From the NCBI GenBank assembly GCA_002812745.2, contig NCSJ02000287.1:1-55424 (forward strand): a DNA stretch of 55,424 bases, written 5' to 3'. The DNA comes from Scytalidium lignicola. Its lineage: Eukaryota; Ascomycota; Leotiomycetes. The notes beneath the pieces were generated by a model. It saw only the letters and a program-made list of their open reading frames with translations. It searched no databases and was not told the origin of the DNA. A program made the translations under genes and the position numbers. The stretch's first letter is position 1. Each line of letters opens with the position of its first letter. Positions 10,680 to 22,400 of this stretch are shown here, one piece after another.

Positions 10680-13600
10680 CTACGCATGTGTGATTTTCGT
10701 CTTCTTTAGAATAACCGACGCTAGATTCGTTAATGTTCCACTTGTGAGTAACTCAAGTACTTGCATATGAACCTGAAGTTCCTTGGAGATCCAATTACGC
10801 AACTCAATCGCGTTAAGGGAGTCAAGACCATACGCCGACACTGAGTGAATCGGGTCCATGTCCTCCTGTGGTACCATCAGAATAGTTGAAAGCTTCTCTA
10901 TTAGACCATTGGTGATGACTCGCATGGCCTCATTAGGCGATGTCGCTCGCTGAAGTGACTCCTGGATAGAGAGAGCTTCTGAAGCAGATAGAGACTGTAT
11001 CTCAGACGCTTCGAGGGCGGCACTGCAAAGGTAGGAAAATTTGGCGTCACTTGCGTAGTAAGGTAATGGCTTGCCATTAGCGATGTTCAGACCAGTTATG
11101 CATTGGCTATTGCATGTCCGATTTATGGCTCCGTCGATACTCGCAGTCAAGAGAGCAAGAAGTTCTGCTTCCCCCGCCACGTTTCCAGATAGATTATGAA
11201 GGATCTCAGTTTGGCGAGCGGCGTTATCTGCCAAGTATCCAACTCCCTCGACAGCTGTTAGGTCGATCGCGGCGGCTGGAAGGCCATTGCGAATTCTGTA
11301 ACGAACAAAGGCGTCCAGAAAAGTGTTTGCAGCTGCATACGCAGCTTGTCCTCTATTGCCAACAATTCCTGCCACAGAAGAGAGCACAATGAAAAAATCC
11401 AGATTGGTATTTAACAGAGAATTGTGGATATTCCAAGCCCCTGACACCTTGGATTTCACAACCGTGTCGAAGTCTTCAAACCCCATCTTTTCAAACAGCA
11501 TATCCTAAATGGTATTAGCACCATGACTCGGACCTATATTGTTTTTGTTATGCTCACCCGGAGAACCATTGCCGCATGGATCACGCCGCGAATAGGCGGT
11601 AGAGTTCTTTCGCATTCTGCAATCACTTCGTTTACATTGGCTGCATTTGCAATATCGCAGGCTCTGACTTCAACTCGAGCGCCAACAGACCCGAGTTCGC
11701 GAATGAGTTGGCGTACTTTGTCGTTCGCTTCACCATTTCGAGATAGGAGAACAATATGCTTAGCTCCTTTTTGTACCATCCACTTAGTCATCGATCTCCC
11801 TAGACCACCTGTGCCACCAACGATGACATAGGTAACATCCTTAAGGAGAAGGCCACTATTAACACGAAGATGCGTTGTCTAATTAATATTAACCCTCTGC
11901 TATTAGATTTATTAACGGCGCTGGAGTCCTACCTTGACCTGCTCTCCTGGTCGAGGCACTATAACAACTTTGCCTGATGTTTTCCCGCTTTGAAGCATAC
12001 GGAGAGCCGTCTCGACTTCAGATATTCCCATAACCGTGATTGGTACTATGGGATGTATCTTTTCTTGGCTTAGCAACTCCATAACACAAGTGAAAACCCT
12101 GGACATGATCCGCGGTCTCTCTGCCGCTAGAACAGTCAAGTCAACTGAACTGAATGTGGCATTGTGCTCAAAAGGTCTCATCTCCAACCGGGTATTTGAA
12201 GTAATATCACGCTTCCCAATTTCGATGAACCGACCAAAGTGGGCAATACAGTCCCATGTTTCTCGCAAAAACTCACCTGCTAAGGAGTTGATCACGACAT
12301 CGACTCCCTCACCCCGTGTTGCTTCTCTGATGGCGGATCCAAATGCTGTGCTGCGGCTATAGAATACGTGATCTTCAGGGATGCCATACTTGTCCATAAT
12401 TAGCTGTTTCTTCTCATGGCTACCAACCGTTGCGTAAATCTCTGCTCCGATCATTTCTGCTAGTTGAATAGCTGCCTGACCTACTCCTCCAGCAGCAGCA
12501 TGGATTAGAATCTTTTCCCCGGCACAAAGGTGAGCGAGGTCCATAATAGCGTAATATGCGGTACAGTATGTGACTGGAATGGAGGCTCCAACCTCTAACG
12601 TCATGCCATCAGGGATCCTGACAGCACTGGCCGCTGGACACCGAGCGAATGTGCTATAGGCACCAAGTGTCATAGCGCACACTCTGTCCCCAGCACGTAG
12701 AGTCGTGACATTAACACCAACTTTGGAAACAGTTCCACTGCACTCAACACCAACATATGGGCTCGAAACCTGGCCCATGGCAATAACGACGTCTTTGAAG
12801 TTCATACCAGTTGCTTCAACTTGGATTTCGATCTCATCATCTCTAATGGGTTGCACCTCCTCATCTTGGAAGTACAGCGTGTCAAGAGCCCCAGTCGTTC
12901 CAATTGATAGTTTTAACCGTCGATTATTCTGCTTAAAATCTTGAAGATACAGAGTAGATGGCTGAGTCTCTCTCTGAATAAGGAGATTCATATCCTGGTC
13001 CTCTACGATTCGTGGGACAAGAAGTCGACCATTTTCTTCACTGAACTCCATATCACCGCCCATTGTCTCCCCCTTCAATAGAGACCGCCCAAAAGCCTGT
13101 GCAATTAACCTGACCTGAGATGCAATGTTGAACTCATGATCTGGATCGAGATCAAGGGTGGCTAAGCTTTTGCCCGTCTCTGATCGGACCGTCCTGAGTA
13201 AACCCAAAGCCATACTCCTTTCTGGATATTTTGCATTTTTGTAGGCGCCTAGAGTTACCCACAATAAAGCTGAAGAGTTTATGATAAGATCTTGAAGATG
13301 CTTAAAGGTCTTGGGAGTAATTGCTGACATCACCGAGTCGTCGAGCTCACAGAGACATATACATACTTTATCCGAAGCATCTGTGGCGATAAGTGAGCTG
13401 ACAGAGGGAGTTTTTCCTGTGTGGAGAGAGATTAATTCAATCAGTGAAGTAATAAATGGATCTACCACATTTCTGTTTGATATTATCACAACAGGGCGGC
13501 TATCGGGAGCTGTGTTGGACAATATCCTGCCATTAGAATGCTTGTCTGTGTTGCTTTCTTGAAGATATTCATCGCTGCTATTAGGTGTAAAGAGCCCGCT

Positions 13601-16600
13601 TGACTCAGTTGTAGAGGTTGAAGGTGGTGACCCTAAGTCCAAATTCTCCCACTGTAATTTGAAGCATAGATCTCTGATTTGCGGAGCACTTGAAGTATCA
13701 TCTTTGACAGGCGTCATTCTAAGACCACTAAACCGAACTACAGCCTCGTCTGAGTCTGGAGATCGAAGGCCATATATAGAGAAGTCAACTGAATTGGTAG
13801 AAGAGAAACCTGGACTGGTATGTGCAAACATATGGAGTTTCTCGGCCGGCCTATTTGGGATCGTTTTGCTGAATTGCAACTCCTTGATTGCGGAAGGGAC
13901 ATACAGACTTTTCATTCCTGAGAGACCTGCCCCAAGGATTGCGAAAGTGAACTGAAACATGAGATCTATAAAGGGAATTTGGATAGTTGATGGTGTCTCA
14001 TATCCAGAGGGCATGCTTGTCGCTGTTTCAGGCACTTCGACTTGACCGACAGCAGAGTCATCGCATGCTCTGAGGCCAGAGGTGTTCTGGAATAGAGACC
14101 CATAGCTGGCACCAGCCTTGTGTAGATCAGCATAGAATGAATCTGGAGAAATAATAGTTCCACAACGCTCGTCAGCAATTTCCAGTTTAGCACCAGCATC
14201 GTCACGAAGAGAATTGTTGACTGGATTTGCTTCTTCCTGTTTCCGTACCGCAACAAGACCACTACAATGTTCGATCCAACCTCTAGAGGAATCGCAAGAA
14301 AAGATCCGGAATTCATCCCATTCATTTGAACGAGACTGTGTACCATCTGCGTAAGGTCGCAGAGTCAGAAGCGTCTCATAATCGGTATCATCTTCCATAC
14401 ATAGAGGCCTTGACACCTGTACTTCCCGTAGACTGAACTCGTCAAAGGCAAGGTTACGCATGGAGGCTCGCTGGATAGCTGCCTCGACAACCATGCAGAT
14501 GTAACCAGCTAATGGGAAGGTGGTAAGAGACTGCATTTTGTGTTGTCTAAGCCAAGGTATGTCATTCGTCCTGAGCATATTTCTCCAGCTTGGTTCTAGG
14601 TCATTTGAAGAGTCCATCAAACTTCCAAGTATGTCATGTCTACCAAACGGCTTGTTACGGTGCTGTCGGGTCATACGGTTCTCGTTCCAGTATTTTTGGT
14701 GCGACCATGGATAGGGAGTGAGGTCACTAATGATCTTGGGCGTTGATAGTCCGTCATCATGATTAATCGCAGCAAAGTTTAAAACATGTCCTTTCATGTA
14801 CAAACTTCCTGCCAACTTAAGAGCAGATGTGGTAGCGTTCTGATCCCGCGATAATGATGGTAGATACGTTATATCTAAAGAAGACTCATAGCAAATATTT
14901 GTCAGGATTTGCTTGATAGGGCCTTCCAGAGCCGAATGAGGTCCAATTTCAACCAGGATATCTGGCCTGCTTTTCGTGCAAAGCTCATGTAGAGACGTTG
15001 AAAAGAGGACAGGATTCGTAAGATTATCAACCCAATATGATGCGCCTAAAGAAGCCCCATCGGTTCTTGAACCATAGACGGAGGAGTAGAATGCTATTTT
15101 GGGGTTTGAGAATGGGGTAATGTCCTTGATAGTTTCGAGATAGTCCTCAGCAGCAAATTTCATGTGTGGTGAGTGGTAGGCTACATCAACTCGCAGCTTT
15201 CTGTTGAACATGGCTCTTGTGTCTAACTCGGCGGCAAACTCATCAATGGCTTGCGCGTCCCCGGATGCAGTGATTGAACCCGGTGAATTCTCACATGCAA
15301 TCACCACTTGCGTTTTGCGAAGCAATTTCAAGATATCTTTGGCTTCTGAAGGGCTGGCACCAACTGCTAGCATAGATCCCCTAAGGTCTGGGTGCTTTTC
15401 TTTCATCTTCAAGACAGCCTGACCTCTATAATAGGCTATAGCAACGGCCTCTTCCAAAGACAAGGCGCCCGTTGCGTATGCTGCAGCAATTTCCCCGCTT
15501 GAGTGTCCAGTTACAGCCATGGGGCGGACGCCCCAGGAGTTAAGTAATGTTGTCAAAGCCAATTGAAGGGCGGTGCAGATAGGTTGACTGATGTGAGCTT
15601 TGCTTACTTGTGATGCCTCCTTGTCTTTCTGGAGCTCATCGATAATTGAGAAGTCTGCACCAAGGCATTTCAGATATTCATCAATAGTTGTCATAGTTGA
15701 GGCGAAAGTATGATGAGAGTGAAGGAGCTCACGGCCCATGGCGTACCATTGAGCGCCTTGCCCCGTGAATACAAAAGCAACTTTAGGGGATTTCGAAACT
15801 CTAGTTGGTTTAGAATTAGGGCTGTTCAGCACCATGGAAAGCTGGTTGCTGGACGAAGCTACCAGAGCAAGCCGCCATCCTAAATGAGACCGACGCTGGC
15901 AAAGCGTATAGGCTAGGTTCCGGAACAGCTGGTTTTGAAATACCTCTGGATGTTGCTCGAGAAAGATGCCTAAGTCTTTCATTGATGCTTTCGCTGACAT
16001 TTCATCATTACCGGACAACACAAATAACTTCAGATTTGAACCGCTCTCTGTTCGGGATTCGGACTTCTTAAATGGTGCTTTTTCGAGCACGCAATGAGCA
16101 TTTGAGCCTCCGAACCCGAAGTTATTGACACTAATAAAGCGTTTCGAAGAAGACCACGGCTTTTGGCTTGTGGGCACCTTTTCAGCACTGTCAGTGTTCC
16201 ATAAAGATGAACGATATATCAAAAGAAACTGACCTTCATGTTCCACTTTGAGAGTGGGATTTTTTCATTAGCCTCCTCAAAGTTGACATTGGGAAGGATA
16301 AACCCTTTATCCAACATCAACGCAGCCTTAATAACTGAAATAATACCGCTCGCATTCTCTAGATGCCCAACGTTGGTCTTGACTGAGCCGACGTAGAGTG
16401 GCTGCCTCGGCGTCCTCCCTTTCCCGAACACATTGTAGATGGCAGCAGCTTCAATAGGATCCCCAACTTTAGTACCCGTACCATGAGCTTCCACAAAGCC
16501 AACGTCTTCTGGACTGATACCTGCTTTTACGTAGACTTCACGCATCAATTGCTCCTGGGCGTCTCTACTTGGAGTTGAAATTCCTACAATTTGTCAGAAC

Positions 16601-17678
16601 CCTTATCCCACTCAGAAGATGCCCACTCACCAACAGTTTTCCCATCTTGGTTCACACCAGTGTTCACAATAACTGACCAGATTTTGTCATTATCATGGAT
16701 AGCTTGATGGAGGGGCTTCAAGATAAGGCACCCAACACCCTCTCCACGCGCAAAACCCGACTTGGCTCGGTGGTCAAACATGTATGTCTTTCCATGTCCT
16801 GAAAGAAGGCTGTAGTGAGATAGTTAGACTTTTTATTCTTATATTTGAAAAACACATTACTAACCCTAGTGTAGAAAGCGATACCCATTCATCTGGTTGA
16901 AGGTGCAGATGGCAAGCCCCTACGATTGCCTGTTCAGATTCACCTGCCCGTATACTCCGGACAGCTTGATGTAGAGCAGACAAACTTGATGAACAAGCAC
17001 TGTCCAGTGTAATGCTTGGCCCTCGCAGGTCAAAATAGTAAGATATCCGGCCAGATTGGATAGAAAGATGTGTTCCGACCTGATCAAACATCGGATTGCT
17101 GTCAAGATCTCGCACATTGCCCAAGTGATAGTCTGAAGCGCCTCCTCCAACGAACACTCCGATCTTACGGCCAGCAATTGATTCTTTCGGTATGCCAGCA
17201 TTCTCGAAAGCCTCATATGTGCACTCTAGAAGTTGTCTTTGCTGAGGATCTAGGCAATACGTTAGCTTATGACAGTGAGGTTATGTTGAAACAATGAATT
17301 AGGTAAAAATGCTTTAAAAATAGATAGTAAACAAATGGTTAATTATGTAGATAATAAAAATATTGTTGTTGCAGACGCACCCATTGCAATGGCCTCCTGC
17401 TGCGTAATATTGAAAAATGGTGCGTCAAACTTGGAGAGATCATGGTTAAGAAAATAACCGCCGATGGTATTGAAGCAGCCTTTCTTTTCGGGGTTTGGGT
17501 GATAGTAGGCTTCTTTGTTGAATCTCTCTTTTGGTATCTCTGACCAACCACAGCGAGCCCTTGACATCAGCTGCCAGAAGTCTTCCAGAGTGGAAACATC
17601 ACCAGGAAGGCGACATGACATGCCCACGATGGCAATTGGCATTGGCTTCTGCCATTCTTCGATTGAAATCCTCGTCAT
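10680..17678 (-). CDS. Highly reducing iterative type I polyketide synthase
   Basis: Builds a reduced polyketide chain by iterative condensation of malonyl units. Seven exons (17678-17381, 17249-16865, 16809-16631, 16583-16234, 16177-11933, 11878-11558, 11504-10680) give 2,200 residues with every phase consistent. Domains: KS about 12-410 (DSACSSS, Cys185; EAHGTGT, His321), AT about 530-850 (GHSSG, Ser630), DH about 915-1200 (His950; Asp1142 and Gln1146 in IDLMFQ), a structural segment about 1200-1480, ER about 1480-1800 (NADPH loop HAAAGGVGQAA), KR about 1835-2010 (GGTGGLG, SSVAG, Tyr1982) and ACP about 2110-2190 (GLDSL, Ser2155). No C-methyltransferase and no terminal releasing domain, so release needs a partner; the adjacent FSH1 hydrolase is the candidate. 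The DH His motif reads HKMQSLTTFP, with Ser where Gly is usual. Product not predictable. Confidence 0.96.
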
Positions 17679-19475
17679 TATCGCTAAAGTGGTAGTTTGA
17701 GGGAGGACCGCGAGAACAATTGGGGTGTTCTATGCAACAAATATGAAAGGAGGAATGAGGACACCTAGTGTATTCGGTGGTGTAATGAATAGGGGATGGT
17801 GGTCAGATACGTATTGTGTACGGAGGGTTCAGCCATACTGTAGGGTCCTATGTAAGCTTTATGCTTTTATTTTGTCTTATCCCTATCCTACCTTTATACA
17901 AAGCTCGCATGTCATGCCCGAACATATCTAGACAGCGGCTATGGGTTAAGTAGCTGTAGCTGGTGTCTGGGGCTTGGTAAGAGTCACTGATAAATTTCGA
18001 TCATATTATTTGATGCGTGTTTAGCATCATATTCTGAGCTTTCCTCTAGGCAGTGATCTCGATACTAGCTGGTGATCGAGTGTATGCATATGTTCCCCAG
18101 TGACGGCCCGCCTGTATCCACGGTTCAATGCATTAAGGGGTATATTCACATAAGGCGTACCTCACACCATGGTAATTAAATCAAACCCACACTTCATTTG
18201 TGTTACCAGCACGGTCATAGGTCTACCTTCTCTCAATCCTTCTCGGAGTCAGAAGTACATGCAAAATGCTCATGTAAGTCACTTAGCGAAATAACTTACG
18301 AGCCCAACCTCGTTAGTCTGTGCGCTCAGGCTTGTTTTCAGGTTTTGCAGAAATCAAGTCGACCCTTTCACTTTAAATTTATTAAATAGGCACAACATTA
18401 TAAGAGTATTAAAGTTAAGAATATAGTAAAGAAAACCCTAAATTTATTCATTCGAATGTGATAAAAGGGCTTATACTGCAAAGTAAAAAGTTGAAGTTTT
18501 GCTTCAGTAGACTTTAGTGAGTAAAAGGCCCTGAGCGCACAAACCTACGAGATTGAGCTCGTTAATGTGCAAGCAGCTGTAATTTTGAGTTTTACTGTAT
18601 TGAAATGCAGATCGTCGGTTAGCGTTTTATTCTGATAGATTGTATTACACTGCGCTCTGCATAGAAGTTGCACGCATGTAGATACACAAGGGTAGGTAAG
18701 CCTAGTGATAAGCTTTGTCGTGATTAAGCTTCTAGGTTTCGTTTACTGTACCATTAGCCAATCTGGCGGATGTTTAAGGATTAACCAGGCCAAAAGGGGG
18801 AAATACGCTAGTTCAATGGGCCATTGGTAATTATTCAAAAGAATAAAGAATAAAATATTATATTCTGAGAAGAGTACATATAGGCGGTTCTGGCTATCAA
18901 TTAATATCCCGCAATATCTTTAAGGGCGTTTTGGAGGCGTTTTGAAGAGGTGACAAATCTCTATGACAGTACTCCTTAGGGTAGTAATAATTCGAATCTG
19001 TCTATCAATATGACTATGTCAGTTTTTATCCTAGATGTCCATCCGATCTCTGGCAGATTGACCCAGCCTTTGAAAGGGTGTTTCCCTCTATGCTTCTAGA
19101 TGTAACGATGTTTTTACCTCGCCTATGAGAACCCGAAAATGTGGAAACATGATACACGTGTAAGGGACAAAATGATTGGCTACATATGGATCGTCACGCG
19201 AAGAACTGCATTCTCTATCAAAGTAGTCTCTCTTCAAAGTTCCTAGAAGATCTATATTTTTTTTCTTACTAGAAATAGGTTAGAAAGGCTGTGAGACTAT
19301 TTATTCAAACAATAATGAGCTTTAAGGTTGAGTTCTTTGAAATGCTACGTGGCCATATAATCAACCATGAATTTATTTTACTTCTATAATAAAGGGAATT
19401 ATTCACGCTTTAAATTATTATGTAGCATCTAGTGCCTATATTATAATGTAAAAGTATATTCCCTCAATACCAAGC
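17679..19475. other. Intergenic region upstream of the PKS
   Basis: About 1.8 kb without a gene. It holds the PKS promoter at its left, the 263-bp MITE at 18299-18561, AT-rich DNA and the 3' flank of the protease gene at its right. Confidence 0.6.
18299..18561. mobile_element. Tourist-like MITE candidate (TTA duplication, 32-bp TIR)
   Basis: The ends are imperfect inverted repeats of 32 bp (27 of 32 positions match). Both begin CGAG and both end in TGTGCGCTCAGG on the inner side. Direct TTA flanks (18296-18298 and 18562-18564) fit the 3-bp target duplication of PIF/Harbinger-derived MITEs. The element is short, AT-rich inside and has no coding capacity. Three of the five TIR mismatches are C/T differences, which would fit RIP or ordinary decay. 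Confidence 0.6.
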
Positions 19476-22400
19476 TTATGATGGGACTGATCCGCAGCTA
19501 GTTTGACTTGGGTCACAAGGCTCAAATACATATCTCAAACACCCAGCTTCAGCCCAACCTCCAACACCGTGATTAGTAAGACCTTAAACACAAAATGTCA
19601 GTCTCAATAAAAGAAGAATAGTGCAAATTCATCTAAAAAGAACTTACAATTCGAGTAATCTCCTTGAAGTAGACTGATACAGGTAACATCAGCATTATCG
19701 CCACTGTCGCCTATCGGCTGCCAGACATTCTGTTGATCTACCGTAGTTGTGCAGCCTGTAATCCAGTAAATAGCGAAGTAGTATGGTGTACCATTCGTTA
19801 TAGTGTGGAAGATAATTGGCTCACTATTAGGGACCATATTCTCGTTGGCGCTGTCAGCACACGAGAAGCCCACGTAGTTGGCTTGGAAGTCGGGGTCGAT
19901 ATCTCCGTGGCCGGGAAACATCGATTCCGGGAAGCACTTCTTGACACCAACGGCGAGAGGGGTTGCAATCGTTGTTGGAGCTGATGAAGTTGTAGTTGTA
20001 ACAGGTGCAGATGTCGGTTCCCAGTCTGCGCAGCTTGTTTGCGTCACGCAAACAGTTCCTGCATTGCCAGGTCCAATGGCACAGGATGTGATTGTGTCTG
20101 TGGATACGCAAGTGCTACCGGATGGAGTAATTACAGATGAAAGGGTTGGGAGGGGAGGCGTTGACGTTGGGCCTGAGGATGGCATTGTTGGGGTCGCGGA
20201 TATTGTGACAGGGGTGGAGCTAGAGGAGCTGCTAGGAGGGGAACTGCTGGGGGAGCTGCTAGGGGTACTGGTAGGTGGGATAGAAGAAGGCGAACAAGTG
20301 GCATAATCTGGTCCTGGGCTTTGTCGTTTATGGTTGGCTCGCGCGGGGCATATATCAGGATTGTTGGCTTCTTCACTTATAGTAACTCCATTCCACACAG
20401 TGCCGACATTTGCAAGTCCAAGCCGTTGAAATGATTCTCGCTGAAGATAGGCATTCATAGCCATCGCGTTGTCTATTGGATTTGGCCCTGGTCGAATCTG
20501 ATCACCAATGTCACTAAGGCCTAAGAAATAAGCACACAGTCCAGCAACCGTGGCAGCCGCTGAGTTAAAGTTAGTTCAGCTTCACTGGATCCTGGAAGGC
20601 TTTCATTCTCACCTTCAGATGTACCATATCCTAGTCTAGTCGATCCTGCTTTGGTACCGTCCGGAAGGTTGAGATTGTATCGAGCATCGGCAACAGTAAT
20701 GCCATAGCCAGGTGCCCAAACAAGATCTATCTCAGGGTCTGTATTTGGTAAAACGATGGCACCACTAAACATGGTGGCAATGGTACCATATGGATCTGTT
20801 CCTGCGGCAACTATGAGACTAGGGACCCGTTCATTTGCAGGCAAAGTCTTTAGGGCAAAGCTGGCTGGATAGCCCCGAATTGTATCCTGGAAAATTATTA
20901 GTAGGCACTTAAAGATGCGACTTGGTATCCTTACCAACTTGCCATTCCCAGAACCTGTCACAATAACCGTCCCGGTGTTTGCAATATTGGTCAGGCCCAT
21001 TCTTACGGCGTTTATCCACTGCATTTCCAAAGTTTCAGCATAAGTCAATGCACGGATTGTAGTGTATCATCAATACGAGTATTTGTGTATATGTATCATA
21101 TTCAAGGGTTCGTATGTGGGGCAAGGAATAAAGATGTCCGAGATATACGTACCACATCTGTGACGCCTGGAGCGTGAGGATCAAAATATATCGACATAAG
21201 AAGAACAGCATTAGTTACTGTATTACGCCTGATATCATCGTAAACCTTTGTCACGGCATCCTGATAGCACTCCGCCTTCACGGTAGCTGGACAGACTACT
21301 ATGACAGTGTTGGTGCTTTTAGCAACACCTAGTGTATCTCCTGCCACTTTACTAAGCATAGCGGTTCCATGACCAGCAGAATTACCAACAGGGATGACAC
21401 CTTGTCCATTAGGATTATTTGTAATCCCGGTGTCTTCTTCGAAATTAGAAGGATTTGTTCCAGCAAAAATCCACCGTGGCTGTTTGAACTCCCTGCCCAA
21501 TGCTGGATCTGGGAATTCCTAAATACCTTAGTGCTATTCTGAACATAATGTATAATTGGACTCACCGGGTTAGCAAGATTGGCGCCAGTATCTATGATGT
21601 AAACAGTAGAGCCTGTTCCTCCAGTTTTGTCATAAACATAATTACCTGACTGCATTGCGAGCTGTAAGTTAGGTCCGAGCGAGATATGCACTAGCTCATC
21701 CAAAGCACCTGGTTGCCGAACTAATCCCTGATTTCGCTTTTGCAACATGCTGTATATCATGGTATTGGTATCTGTGAGATTTTGAAGGTCCCGTCTCCGG
21801 TTCGGGTAGCTCTCGTTCTCAGAATCTGCGAGCGTTGATGCGTCGTCCGAAGGGTCGTAGCAGTTTGAAGTGCAGACTGGATACACCGCACCAACCTATG
21901 ATACATTAATATTATCCAAAATGCAAAAATGAGTTGATTTTTCAGGGCTGCCTTACTTGAGAGTTTCCTTGCAGGGTAGTGTATTGTGCTTGTGTTAAAG
22001 GTACCTCCCAATAATTGAAACCGAGATTCTCACTCTGCGCTGTCAGGATCAAGCTCGAATCTATCCCAAAGTCATTTGATAAAGTATTCGATATGGAGTC
22101 AACTACATCTTGACTAGCTGGATAAATAATATATTGAGCAGTCGAACCAGGACACGCGGTAGCTGCAGGAGAACACGCAGTCGACGTGGCACATGCTTGT
22201 TTCTTAACTTTCCTTCCAAGCATCGATGGGCATGAGGTTACCGTGCTACAGGCACTACTGACAGTGCATGAAGCGGTAGTAAATGTCGTAGTGGTGAAGT
22301 CCGAGGCTGAGCATGCGGTAACAGTGCTACATACTGATGATGTTGCAGTGGTTGTAGTGCTACCTGCAGTATTTACACCGTAGCTGACAAAATCTGTACA

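Noticed and set aside
21020..21048. ATG start and short peptide before the protease exon at 21018
   Set aside because: The frame runs back into the intron; the phase-correct acceptor CAG at 21019-21021 places these codons in the intron.
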